Shown here piece after piece: positions 35,006 to 42,990 of a DNA stretch of 64,000 nt. The notes beneath the pieces are model-generated. The model was not told the origin of the DNA, searched no databases, and saw only the letters and a program-made list of their open reading frames with translations. How positions within the stretch are numbered: position 1 is the first letter of the stretch; each line of letters starts with the position of its first letter. This DNA is from Gelidibacter mesophilus DSM 14095. GTDB lineage: Bacteria > Bacteroidota > Bacteroidia > Flavobacteriales > Flavobacteriaceae. The stretch is from the NCBI RefSeq assembly GCF_000423005.1, contig NZ_AUHD01000008.1:62001-126000 (forward strand), in the 5' to 3' direction. Made by a program: the position numbers and the translations under genes.

Positions 35006-35875
35006 ATGATTTTACAGAAAGAGATTATAGAAAAAGCCAAAGAGTGGAAAGTGCCACCTGATACTGTAGATAAAGATTATGTATTGGGGCATTTTCTATC
35101 GGCATTCATAGCACATTATAAAGATGAGTTGGTCTTTAAAGGTGGCACATGTTTGCGTAAATGTTACATTGAAAATTACCGATTTTCAGAAGACTTGGAT
35201 TTTACGGCTTTAGATAAAAATTTTGTGTTAGACCAAAAAACACTACAAAACATAGCTAAAACTACAGAGGAAAACACGGGCATTCTATTTCTTGTAGACA
35301 AAATAAAACCTCTGATGTTTCAGGATGAACCCAAAGGGTATCAAGTGTATATAAAATACTGGGGAGCCAACCATTCTAAAAACCAAAGGCCATTGCCTCC
35401 AAACCGTTGGCATACTAAAATAAAATTGGAAATCAGTACTGATGAAATAATGTTATTGGATACAGAGACATTAGATATTATGCATCCCTATTCTGACACC
35501 TTAATGGGCGAAAATCAAATTAGATGTTACAGCATTAATGAAGTGATTTCCGAAAAACTAAGGGCATTAAAACAACGCTCCTATACCGCACCAAGAGATT
35601 TTTACGACCTATATCATTTAACCCAAGAATTTTCAGAGGAAAATTGGAAAATGGTCATTCCTGTTTTTGTCAAAAAAATGATGCATAAAAAACTGGCATA
35701 TGAATCGCCTGATGATCTCATAGACGCTTCTAAAATAGCAAATGTAAAACGTGCGTGGAGCACCAGTGTAGCCCACCAAATTACAGAAGCCCATCAACCT
35801 AGTGCAGACGAAATAATAGAAATAATTGCAGAGCGTATTAAAACGTATCTACCTAATGATAAACCGCGAAAATAA
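35006..35875 (+). CDS. abiEii: AbiEii/AbiGii family nucleotidyltransferase toxin
   Basis: 289 aa. The nucleotidyltransferase motifs are LVFKGGTCLRKCY (GG[S/T]-type loop, about residues 42-54) and FSEDLDFTAL (DxD metal site, about 61-70), followed by the C-terminal part with EVISEKLRALKQRSYTAPRDFYDLYHL. AbiEii/MenT-type toxins add nucleotides to tRNA acceptor ends and stop growth, acting in phage abortive infection and element stabilisation. It immediately follows abiEi. On this mobile element it may serve as an addiction and anti-phage module. Confidence 0.92.
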   Translation: MILQKEIIEKAKEWKVPPDTVDKDYVLGHFLSAFIAHYKDELVFKGGTCLRKCYIENYRFSEDLDFTALDKNFVLDQKTLQNIAKTTEENTGILFLVDKIKPLMFQDEPKGYQVYIKYWGANHSKNQRPLPPNRWHTKIKLEISTDEIMLLDTETLDIMHPYSDTLMGENQIRCYSINEVISEKLRALKQRSYTAPRDFYDLYHLTQEFSEENWKMVIPVFVKKMMHKKLAYESPDDLIDASKIANVKRAWSTSVAHQITEAHQPSADEIIEIIAERIKTYLPNDKPRK

Positions 35876-36020
35876 GAAAGCTCAAATATGAGCGTTCATA
35901 TAATATGGCATCGGACTAATTATTCGTAGCGTGTTAGCCTCTTCCTTTGCTTTATACTCAATAGATTTTAAAACTCATTATGATATTCTTGAAGTAGTAA
36001 TTACCTTCTCCCAATATCCA

Positions 36021-37004
36021 TTACTTAATTAATTGGCTAGGTAAATACCCTAACTTCTTTTTAAAAGCAACTGTAAAATGTTGTGGGTTTTTATAGCCTA
36101 CCTCGTATGAAGCTTGAGCAATGGTATGATCGTGTTCTGAAATCAACTGCATCGCTTTTTCAATCCTTAGAGCGGTTATATATTTAAATACGGGAATTCC
36201 ATAAACTTGTTTAAATGCAGTTTTAAATTTTGATGTATTAAAACCAGCTAACTCAGATAGTTTTTTTATACTTAATTCTTCTTTTAAATGAGTCTGAATA
36301 TAGTTTTCTATTCTTATTAAATTCTCTCTTTCCTCTTTCCTTAATCCATTAATCACAGGTTCAGAATCACCTGATACTACTGCTATCAATAACAATTCTG
36401 TTAATTTAGATTCTAAATATGATTGCTTTATAACTCCACTATAAGAGCAATTAAGAAAATCATTTACAATAGTTCTTAGTTGACTGTTTAACACCAAACC
36501 TTTATTAAAAAATGAGCAAAGCTTATTCTCTTGTTTTGCTTGTTGATATTTTTTAGAATTTTTTAAGAAACAGTTCCCCATCTTACATTCTAGAAAAGGC
36601 GCAGTAAAATAAATATTTAAAATACTTTTTTTATGATTAGGATATTTGTACAGATTTTTTGAAGCTGGAATATAAAATAGGTTGTACATGTTTTTGTTTA
36701 AATTAAACTCCGTACATGTATTCTCATTAAAAGAAAAAGTCACTTCTCCGTCAATCACTATTTGGAGTAAAAAAACAGGAAAGTTTTGAGCAACTTGTAT
36801 GGTGTGATTTTCTAATTTTTTAATAGTATGACTTTGGAAAAGGACAAATGCTTTGTTTAGATGTATTTCTTTTACTGTGCCTAATCCCGATTGTTTGCAT
36901 TCACAATATTCAGTTTCTGATAAATAGGAGGTTTCAAAGTCTTTATTAAAACATTTTACTAATTCCCTGCCATTGCATTCAGAGCTTTTAAATCGAATTT
37001 CCAT
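36021..37004 (-). CDS. AraC family regulator of the island iron locus
   Basis: 327 aa. The N-terminal sensory part (1-225) contains a cysteine-rich stretch (EYCECKQSG); the C-terminal about 100 residues hold two HTHs: LSIKKLSELAGFNTSKFKTAFKQVYG and HTIAQASYEVGYKNPQHFTVAFKKKLGYLPSQ. It resembles siderophore-responsive AraC regulators such as PchR, which activate receptor genes when a ferric siderophore enters the cell. It is divergent from the TonB receptor, and the shared region carries a 21-bp-spaced direct repeat. Confidence 0.9.
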   Translation of the reverse strand: MEIRFKSSECNGRELVKCFNKDFETSYLSETEYCECKQSGLGTVKEIHLNKAFVLFQSHTIKKLENHTIQVAQNFPVFLLQIVIDGEVTFSFNENTCTEFNLNKNMYNLFYIPASKNLYKYPNHKKSILNIYFTAPFLECKMGNCFLKNSKKYQQAKQENKLCSFFNKGLVLNSQLRTIVNDFLNCSYSGVIKQSYLESKLTELLLIAVVSGDSEPVINGLRKEERENLIRIENYIQTHLKEELSIKKLSELAGFNTSKFKTAFKQVYGIPVFKYITALRIEKAMQLISEHDHTIAQASYEVGYKNPQHFTVAFKKKLGYLPSQLIK

Positions 37005-37009
37005 TTATG

Positions 37010-37045
37010 CCTTTTACGTTATAATAACTTCCCTTTGCGTTATTA
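37010..37045. promoter_or_regulatory. Direct-repeat AraC operator, island locus
   Basis: CCTTTTACGTTATAA (37,010-37,024) and CCCTTTGCGTTATTA (37,031-37,045), 12 of 15 identical and spaced 21 bp (two turns of helix), between the AraC gene and the TonB receptor. Confidence 0.5.
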
Positions 37046-37063
37046 AGAATCAGTCTTAATAAG
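37043..37063 (+). promoter_or_regulatory. Candidate iron box, island TonB receptor
   Basis: 21-bp AT-rich box with core AATCAGTCT, about 17 of 21 like the feoA box. It also forms a 14 of 15 inverted repeat with 37,093-37,107, and a second weaker box lies at 37,094-37,114. Confidence 0.45.
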
Positions 37064-37113
37064 AGACCTTTGCAAATGTAAGTATTATTTTAATTAAGAC
37101 TAATTCTAGATAA

Positions 37114-39546
37114 GTGAATATAAAATTGTTTTTTTTGTCCTTTGCAATCGCGCTATCTGCCTATTCGCAAGGTAACAAAAATATTATTTCGGGAAAGATA
37201 GTGGATCATTCAGGGCAACCCCTATTTGGAGCTACTGTTGTTGTTGTTGTTGTTAATCAAAATTTACGGGCAACAATTACCGATGAAAACGGCAACTATA
37301 CCCTTAGTAATATCCCTGAGGGGATCCATATTATTGAGACATCTTATATGGGGTTTGTAACGCAATCTAAAGAAGTAAGTTTTAATAACAACGCAACGAA
37401 TAAAAACTTTACACTAGACTTTGCTTTAACAGAAAAAGTTGAAAGTTTAAAACAAATATTTCTTAAAGGTAAAACTGAAAAGCGTAAAACTGAAGAGAAA
37501 GGCTTTGCTGTAAATGTTATAAAAACGGAAGAGGCCAGTTTGCGTAATGTTCAAACAAACGAATTATTAAACACTACAGCTGGTGTAAAAATTCGGACAA
37601 ATGGTGGTTTAGGTTCAAACGTCAGCTATAGTCTTAATGGATTATCTGGGAATGCGGTACGAATTTTTATCGATGGAATCCCTATTTCTACATATGGTTC
37701 TTCATTTAGTCTCAACAGCATTCCTGCTTCAATGATTAAGAATATTGAAGTTTACAAAGGGGTAGTTCCTGGTTATTTGGCAGACGATGCTTTAGGAGGA
37801 GCCATTAATATCGTCTTATATAATGATGTGAAAAACAATCTTAATGCCTCACTTTCTTATGGGTCGTTTAACACCTTACAAGCCAACGCTAATGCTTTAT
37901 ATCGTTTTAAACAATCTGGTTTTACTGTAAAAGCTTCCCTTTTTCATAATTATTCTGATAATGATTATAAAGTTTCAGACAGAAGTGTTTTGGTTACCGG
38001 TTTGGGAGGTGTACAAACCCCTATTACCGCCAGAAGGTTTAATGATGCTTATAGATCTACTGGTGGTATGGCACAAATTGGGTTTACCGATGTCAAATGG
38101 GCAGATCAGTTTTTTGTGGGCTTCACGGCTTCTGATGATTATAAAGAGGTGCAACATGGTGCTTTTATGACCATTATGCCATACAAAGGACGGTTTTTGG
38201 AATCGGATGCTATGTTGGCAAATCTAAGCTACCAAAAGAAGGATCTTCTCGCCAAAGGCTTGGATTTAAATGTACATGGTGTATACGGCAAAAGAAATCG
38301 CGCAGTAAATGACACCGTCGCTTGGGCATATAGTTGGAATGGCGAAAAGGCTATTGATTTTAGAGGAAATGAATATAAGTATTCATGGGGTTCTCAACAA
38401 GAAGGCGGTCCTACGTTGGCCAAAATTAATAGAAAGGTAGCTTCCATTAGAACTGGCTTGTCCTATGCTGTTAACGAGCAACATAAGTTTTTATTAAACC
38501 ATGTGTATAGCGGCATTGACAGAGACGATAGTGATGCTTTGAAGTCTGTTTTGGAAAATACATTTAAAGCCACAAGGGATTTACATAAAAACATTTATTC
38601 TTTAAGCTATGAATTAACAGCCATAGAAGACCAACTAAAAGTTAGTTTATTTGGGAAGCATTATCAACAAAAAACAATTAGTAGTGATCCTGCTATTGAA
38701 AAAAACTCAAATGGACAAAATATAATAGTGGACGAAATTATAAGTAGTAATAAGACCTATGATGGCTATGGCTTTGCCGCTTCTTATGCTGTTATTCCAA
38801 ACCTTGCACTATTAACCTCCGCAGAAAAAGCCGTACGATTACCCAATGAAACCGAAGTGTTTGGTAATGATGGAGATAATGTCGTCGCAAATCCAGGGAT
38901 TAATCCTGAACTAAGCAACAACTACAACTTAGGATTTAGATTTGGATCGTTTAAAATTAAAAACCATCAATTTACTATTTCAACCAATCTTTTCACACGA
39001 AATATTAAAGACAGAATTGGCTTGCCTATCGAGACCTCATTAAATGTGGATAAGGACTTAATATTATATGTAAATCAAGGAAGTGGCACATCTAAAGGAA
39101 TAGACGCACAATTGAACTACACTTATGATAACAATTTCGGACTTAATTTTAATCTTTCTCGTTTCAATTTAAAAATCGAAAACAGAGGAATCGATATTGA
39201 CGTTCCTAACACACCATTTTTTACTATGAATGGTAGTTTACATTATTCCTTTAAAGATGTAATTAAAAAACACACACGATTAAATCTATTCTACACCATG
39301 TATTTTACTGATAAGTTTTCATACTTGAACATTCAGGGGGCAAACACAGTAGGTGATGATTTTTTTAAAGTTCCCCAACAAATATCACAAGATATCGGAC
39401 TTAGTTACGCATTTCCCAGCAACACGTTTGTGATGAGTTTTGATATCAAAAACATCTTTGACAAACCCGTATTTGATAATCTATCTGTACAAAAACCAGG
39501 TCGAGCTTTTTACCTAAAGCTTAATTACAAAATCAATAATTTTTAA
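37114..39546 (+). CDS. TonB-dependent receptor, XusA-like
   Basis: 810-aa outer-membrane receptor starting at GTG with a signal peptide (LSAYSQ). A CarboxypepD_reg-like domain (IISGKIVDHSGQPLFGATVVVVVV) is followed by the plug (NAVRIFIDGIPISTYGSSFSLNSIPASMIKNIEVYKG ... GGAINIVLY) and a barrel ending in an aromatic-rich strand. The first gene of a five-gene operon with a DUF4374 lipoprotein and a PepSY reductase, as in the Bacteroides xenosiderophore system Xus. A (GTT)6 tract at 37,237-37,254 encodes the valine run. Expected substrate is a ferric siderophore or other chelate. Confidence 0.92.
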   Translation: MNIKLFFLSFAIALSAYSQGNKNIISGKIVDHSGQPLFGATVVVVVVNQNLRATITDENGNYTLSNIPEGIHIIETSYMGFVTQSKEVSFNNNATNKNFTLDFALTEKVESLKQIFLKGKTEKRKTEEKGFAVNVIKTEEASLRNVQTNELLNTTAGVKIRTNGGLGSNVSYSLNGLSGNAVRIFIDGIPISTYGSSFSLNSIPASMIKNIEVYKGVVPGYLADDALGGAINIVLYNDVKNNLNASLSYGSFNTLQANANALYRFKQSGFTVKASLFHNYSDNDYKVSDRSVLVTGLGGVQTPITARRFNDAYRSTGGMAQIGFTDVKWADQFFVGFTASDDYKEVQHGAFMTIMPYKGRFLESDAMLANLSYQKKDLLAKGLDLNVHGVYGKRNRAVNDTVAWAYSWNGEKAIDFRGNEYKYSWGSQQEGGPTLAKINRKVASIRTGLSYAVNEQHKFLLNHVYSGIDRDDSDALKSVLENTFKATRDLHKNIYSLSYELTAIEDQLKVSLFGKHYQQKTISSDPAIEKNSNGQNIIVDEIISSNKTYDGYGFAASYAVIPNLALLTSAEKAVRLPNETEVFGNDGDNVVANPGINPELSNNYNLGFRFGSFKIKNHQFTISTNLFTRNIKDRIGLPIETSLNVDKDLILYVNQGSGTSKGIDAQLNYTYDNNFGLNFNLSRFNLKIENRGIDIDVPNTPFFTMNGSLHYSFKDVIKKHTRLNLFYTMYFTDKFSYLNIQGANTVGDDFFKVPQQISQDIGLSYAFPSNTFVMSFDIKNIFDKPVFDNLSVQKPGRAFYLKLNYKINNF

Positions 39547-39565
39547 CACTTAAACAAAACCAAAA

Positions 39566-40924
39566 ATGACACGTAATTTTTTAAATTTCAAAACATTAAT
39601 ATTAGCTGTAGCCTCTGTTGGCTTAGCGACATCTTGCAGCAGTGATGACGTTAGCAAAAGCCCTAACCCAGAACCCAATGATTATCGATGGATCACAATA
39701 GCAGCCGCAAGAATGGGAAGTAACCCCGGAGATGGAAATGGAGGCACACTAATTTATGCAATTAGCAGCGAAGACGCAAAAGACCCTACTAAGACTGTTG
39801 AACCTTTTGATAATGGATTTATCGTACCGTCAAATAGAACTGCCAGATTACAAGCTTCTGAAGATGGCAACACTATATTTAACATTAGCTATGCAGGTGA
39901 TACAGGTGGTAATTATTCTAAATATACGGTTAAAGGTGGCCAAAATTTCACACCAACAGGTTCAGAAATTAGTATCGCACCTTATGTAGGATCAGCTCCA
40001 CGATGGATTAAATTATTTGATGGCGATCAAACGGGGGCAGCTGTATATGTATCAACAGAACATGAAATTAACGACAATGGCACACCAAATGATGTGACCG
40101 ACGATAGGTATATCCGTACAAATGCTAAAATAGGCGTGGTTACTTTAGACTTGGTGAACTCTTCAATAAATAATTTTGAAGAGCATAGTATCCCTTTAAG
40201 TGCGGAAGAAGAAGCCAACGGTTATTATTTTTCTCGAATTGATATGCCTGTTTTAAATGCTGCGGGAGATAAATTGTACATTGGGGGTCGTTTAAGCAAG
40301 GTTGACCCTGCTACTGCGGAAAGTGAGAATGATTACGAAATTTTAGGCTCTAAAACCATTGTATTAGACTACCCATCATTATTAAATCCAACTGTAATCA
40401 CGTCTGCTGTAGGAAACGGAAACACCAACGGATATCGTAGTATTAATGCTTTTGAATACAACGGAAGCGTGTATCAAGCAAACCAAAGTGATCCAAACGG
40501 TTCTCACATCTTAAAAATTGGTGCAGATAATAAATATGATAATTCTTACGAGTTTAACTTAAGCGATGCTTTAGGTGTTGAAGATGCTTATGTGCTTGCT
40601 TGGAGACCAGCGGCAAATGGAAAAGCCTTATTAGCTTACCGTCATGCTGGTTCTGTGGAAGGTGTCGCTGGTGCTCAAGGATTTTTTGCGCTTATAGATT
40701 TGAATGCTAAAACAGCGAAAAAACTGGATGCTATTCCTTATGATCCAGATTTCTACCTCTTCCAATACCAAGGTTTTGCCGTTGATGAAACAGAAATATA
40801 CCTAACCCAAGCTCCTGTAGGTAAAGATGGAAATATTTACATTGTTGAAACAGAAACAGGAGAAGTTACTAAAGGTGCTAAATTACAAAACGTAGCAGGA
40901 AGTCACTTTATTGGAACTTTCTAA
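39566..40924 (+). CDS. DUF4374 lipoprotein, XusB-like siderophore-binding protein
   Basis: 452-aa lipoprotein (lipobox LATSCSS). The body is a beta-rich, propeller-like series (WITIAAARMG, DDRYIRTNAKIGVVTLDL, DKLYIGGRLSKV, QGFFALIDLNAKTAKKLD, GNIYIVETETGEVTKG). DUF4374 proteins accompany TonB receptors; in Bacteroides thetaiotaomicron the equivalent XusB binds ferric enterobactin at the surface. It starts 20 bp after the receptor, so it is co-transcribed. It probably captures a ferric siderophore and hands it to the receptor. Confidence 0.85.
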   Translation: MTRNFLNFKTLILAVASVGLATSCSSDDVSKSPNPEPNDYRWITIAAARMGSNPGDGNGGTLIYAISSEDAKDPTKTVEPFDNGFIVPSNRTARLQASEDGNTIFNISYAGDTGGNYSKYTVKGGQNFTPTGSEISIAPYVGSAPRWIKLFDGDQTGAAVYVSTEHEINDNGTPNDVTDDRYIRTNAKIGVVTLDLVNSSINNFEEHSIPLSAEEEANGYYFSRIDMPVLNAAGDKLYIGGRLSKVDPATAESENDYEILGSKTIVLDYPSLLNPTVITSAVGNGNTNGYRSINAFEYNGSVYQANQSDPNGSHILKIGADNKYDNSYEFNLSDALGVEDAYVLAWRPAANGKALLAYRHAGSVEGVAGAQGFFALIDLNAKTAKKLDAIPYDPDFYLFQYQGFAVDETEIYLTQAPVGKDGNIYIVETETGEVTKGAKLQNVAGSHFIGTF

Positions 40925-40990
40925 CTCTAAAAGATAACTGTAAGTCTCTTTCTGAATATTTGGAAAGGGACTTTACTAATAAAAATCATA

Positions 40991-42481
40991 ATGAGAAAAT
41001 CACTTATTTTACTGCTATTAACTCCTGTTTTTATTTTTGCTCAAAGTCCGCAAAGCACTAACCAATTTCACGACAGAACTTTTTGGGAAACCCAACCCAA
41101 TGTTGCTACTGTAAAACAAAAAATAAAAGAAGGTAACGACCCTATAACACCTAATCCAGCAGCTTTTGATGCCGTTTGTTTTGCTATAATGGCAAAGGCT
41201 CCGGTAAAAACTGTTGAATATTTATTGTCCTTACCAGGAAACAACGTCAATAAATCAACTCATGATGGAAGAAGCTATTTAATGTGGGCAGGTTCTGCTG
41301 GTGATTTAGAAATTATGAAATTATTGATCGGTAAAGGTGCAGATACAAAAGTAGTAGGTAGCCACGGGTTTGATTGGTTTACATTTACTGTAAATGCTGG
41401 TCATTTCAACCCAGATATTTATGACTTTATGGTAGTCAATGGTGTTGATTTAAATCAAACCAACAGAGCAGGTGCTAATGCTATTTTATTGTCAGCCCCA
41501 CATAGTAAAGATGGAAAAGCTATAAAGTATTTTCAGCAAAAAGGAGTAGATGTCCATGCGACAGATATACAAGGAAACAACATTTTATTCTATGCTGCCA
41601 AAAGAGGAAATATAGATTTGATGAAAAAATATATTGATCAAGGTTTCGATGATAAAAAATTGAATACAGAAGGAGAAAACCTAGTACTTTTTGCAAGTCA
41701 TGGAGGAAGAGGCTATAGCAATCCATTAGAAGTTTATCAATACTTAGACAGTCTAGATCTGGATATGACTTTAACGAGCCACAATGGGGAAAATGCATTG
41801 CACAATATTGCATCAAATACAAAAGATGTAAGCATTGTAGATTTTTTTATCAAAAAAGGAATAGACAGCCATCAAATGGATAAAGAAGGAAACACTGCTT
41901 TTTTAAATGCTGCTAAAAGTAATAATCTTTTAGTATTACGAAAATTAGCTCCGTTAATTAAAAACATCGACCAGCAAAATAAAGAAGGATTTTCTGCTAT
42001 TACTTATTCGACAAGAGCTTTGAGCTTAGAAGCTTTTGAATTTTTAAAAGAAAAGGGAGCCAATGTGCATATTGTAGATGCTGATGGAAACAACTTGTTT
42101 TATCATTTATTTAATGCTTACAGTCATAGAAATAGGGAGCGATTTGGAGTATTTGAAAATGCCTTAACCACTGCTGGTGTATCATTTAAAAACGCTTCAA
42201 AAAAGGAATCTACTTTACACATTGCTATCGCTAAGGGAGAAAAGGATTTGATTCAAAAAGCCTTAGAATTAGGAGCAGATGTTAATCAAAAAAACAGTGA
42301 TGGATTAGCGCCTTTACATTTAGCTGCCATGAAAGCTATTGACGAAAAATTATTACAACTTTTAATCAATCAAGGAGCTGACAAAAATATGCTTACCGAT
42401 TTTGACGAAAGTGCTTATGATTTGGCTCAAGAAAACGAGCTATTGAACAAAACGAAAATTATTTTTTTAAAACCATCTTAA
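40991..42481 (+). CDS. Exported ankyrin-repeat protein of the iron locus
   Basis: 496 aa with a cleavable signal peptide (FIFAQSPQ). From about residue 50 onward it consists of ankyrin repeats, for example DGRSYLMWAGSAGDLEIMKLLIGKGAD, KRGNIDLMKKYIDQG and DGLAPLHLAAMKAIDEKLLQLLINQGAD. It likely acts in the periplasm as a protein-binding scaffold. Placed 66 bp after the DUF4374 gene and 11 bp before the DUF2271 gene, it belongs to the iron operon. Its exact partner is unknown; joining the receptor, DUF2271 protein and PepSY reductase is a guess. Confidence 0.88.
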   Translation: MRKSLILLLLTPVFIFAQSPQSTNQFHDRTFWETQPNVATVKQKIKEGNDPITPNPAAFDAVCFAIMAKAPVKTVEYLLSLPGNNVNKSTHDGRSYLMWAGSAGDLEIMKLLIGKGADTKVVGSHGFDWFTFTVNAGHFNPDIYDFMVVNGVDLNQTNRAGANAILLSAPHSKDGKAIKYFQQKGVDVHATDIQGNNILFYAAKRGNIDLMKKYIDQGFDDKKLNTEGENLVLFASHGGRGYSNPLEVYQYLDSLDLDMTLTSHNGENALHNIASNTKDVSIVDFFIKKGIDSHQMDKEGNTAFLNAAKSNNLLVLRKLAPLIKNIDQQNKEGFSAITYSTRALSLEAFEFLKEKGANVHIVDADGNNLFYHLFNAYSHRNRERFGVFENALTTAGVSFKNASKKESTLHIAIAKGEKDLIQKALELGADVNQKNSDGLAPLHLAAMKAIDEKLLQLLINQGADKNMLTDFDESAYDLAQENELLNKTKIIFLKPS

Positions 42482-42492
42482 ATTAGATTTAC

Positions 42493-42987
42493 ATGAAATT
42501 TTCTAAATATATTCTTTTGGTAATATGCTTTTCATTTTTGGCTTTTACTACCGTGAAGAACACCGAACCCTCTTCAAAGTATAAATGTATGGTTCAGTTA
42601 AAAAACTATCAAGGCGAAGGTGCTTACGTTATTGTATCCCTAGTAGATAAAAATAATAAGTATGTAAAGACTTTACAAATTCTCGGTGATGATGAAAAGT
42701 GGTATCCAGACATTCGGAGCTGGTGGCCGTTTTTTGAAAATACTGAAAACACTAATGTAGATGCAATTACAGGTGCGACCATTGCTGGAGGGGAACGATC
42801 TGTTTTTGCTTTTCAATTAAACGAGGGGTATTTAAACCAGGGATATAAATTAAGATTCGAAACCTCTGTAGAAAATCAAAATTATTATGAGAAGGATTTA
42901 GAAATTTTGTTAGATAGCAAAAATCTTCAAAATAAATTTGAAGGAATAGGTTATATACGTTACGTTAGAATTATGCCAACTAAATAA
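42493..42987 (+). CDS. DUF2271 protein with a flavinylation-like motif
   Basis: 164-aa exported protein (signal peptide ending near FTTVK). The body matches DUF2271 (YKCMVQLKNYQGEGAYVIVSLVDKNNKYVKTLQI ... WWPFF). Residues about 93-99 read DAITGAT, which fits the D-x-x-[ST]-G-A-[ST] site where ApbE attaches FMN to RnfG/NqrC-type domains. This suggests a covalently flavinylated periplasmic electron carrier. It ends 3 bp before the PepSY-reductase gene. No apbE is in the window, so the transferase would be encoded elsewhere. The family assignment is good; flavinylation is inferred. Confidence 0.78.
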   Translation: MKFSKYILLVICFSFLAFTTVKNTEPSSKYKCMVQLKNYQGEGAYVIVSLVDKNNKYVKTLQILGDDEKWYPDIRSWWPFFENTENTNVDAITGATIAGGERSVFAFQLNEGYLNQGYKLRFETSVENQNYYEKDLEILLDSKNLQNKFEGIGYIRYVRIMPTK

Positions 42988-42990
42988 ACT

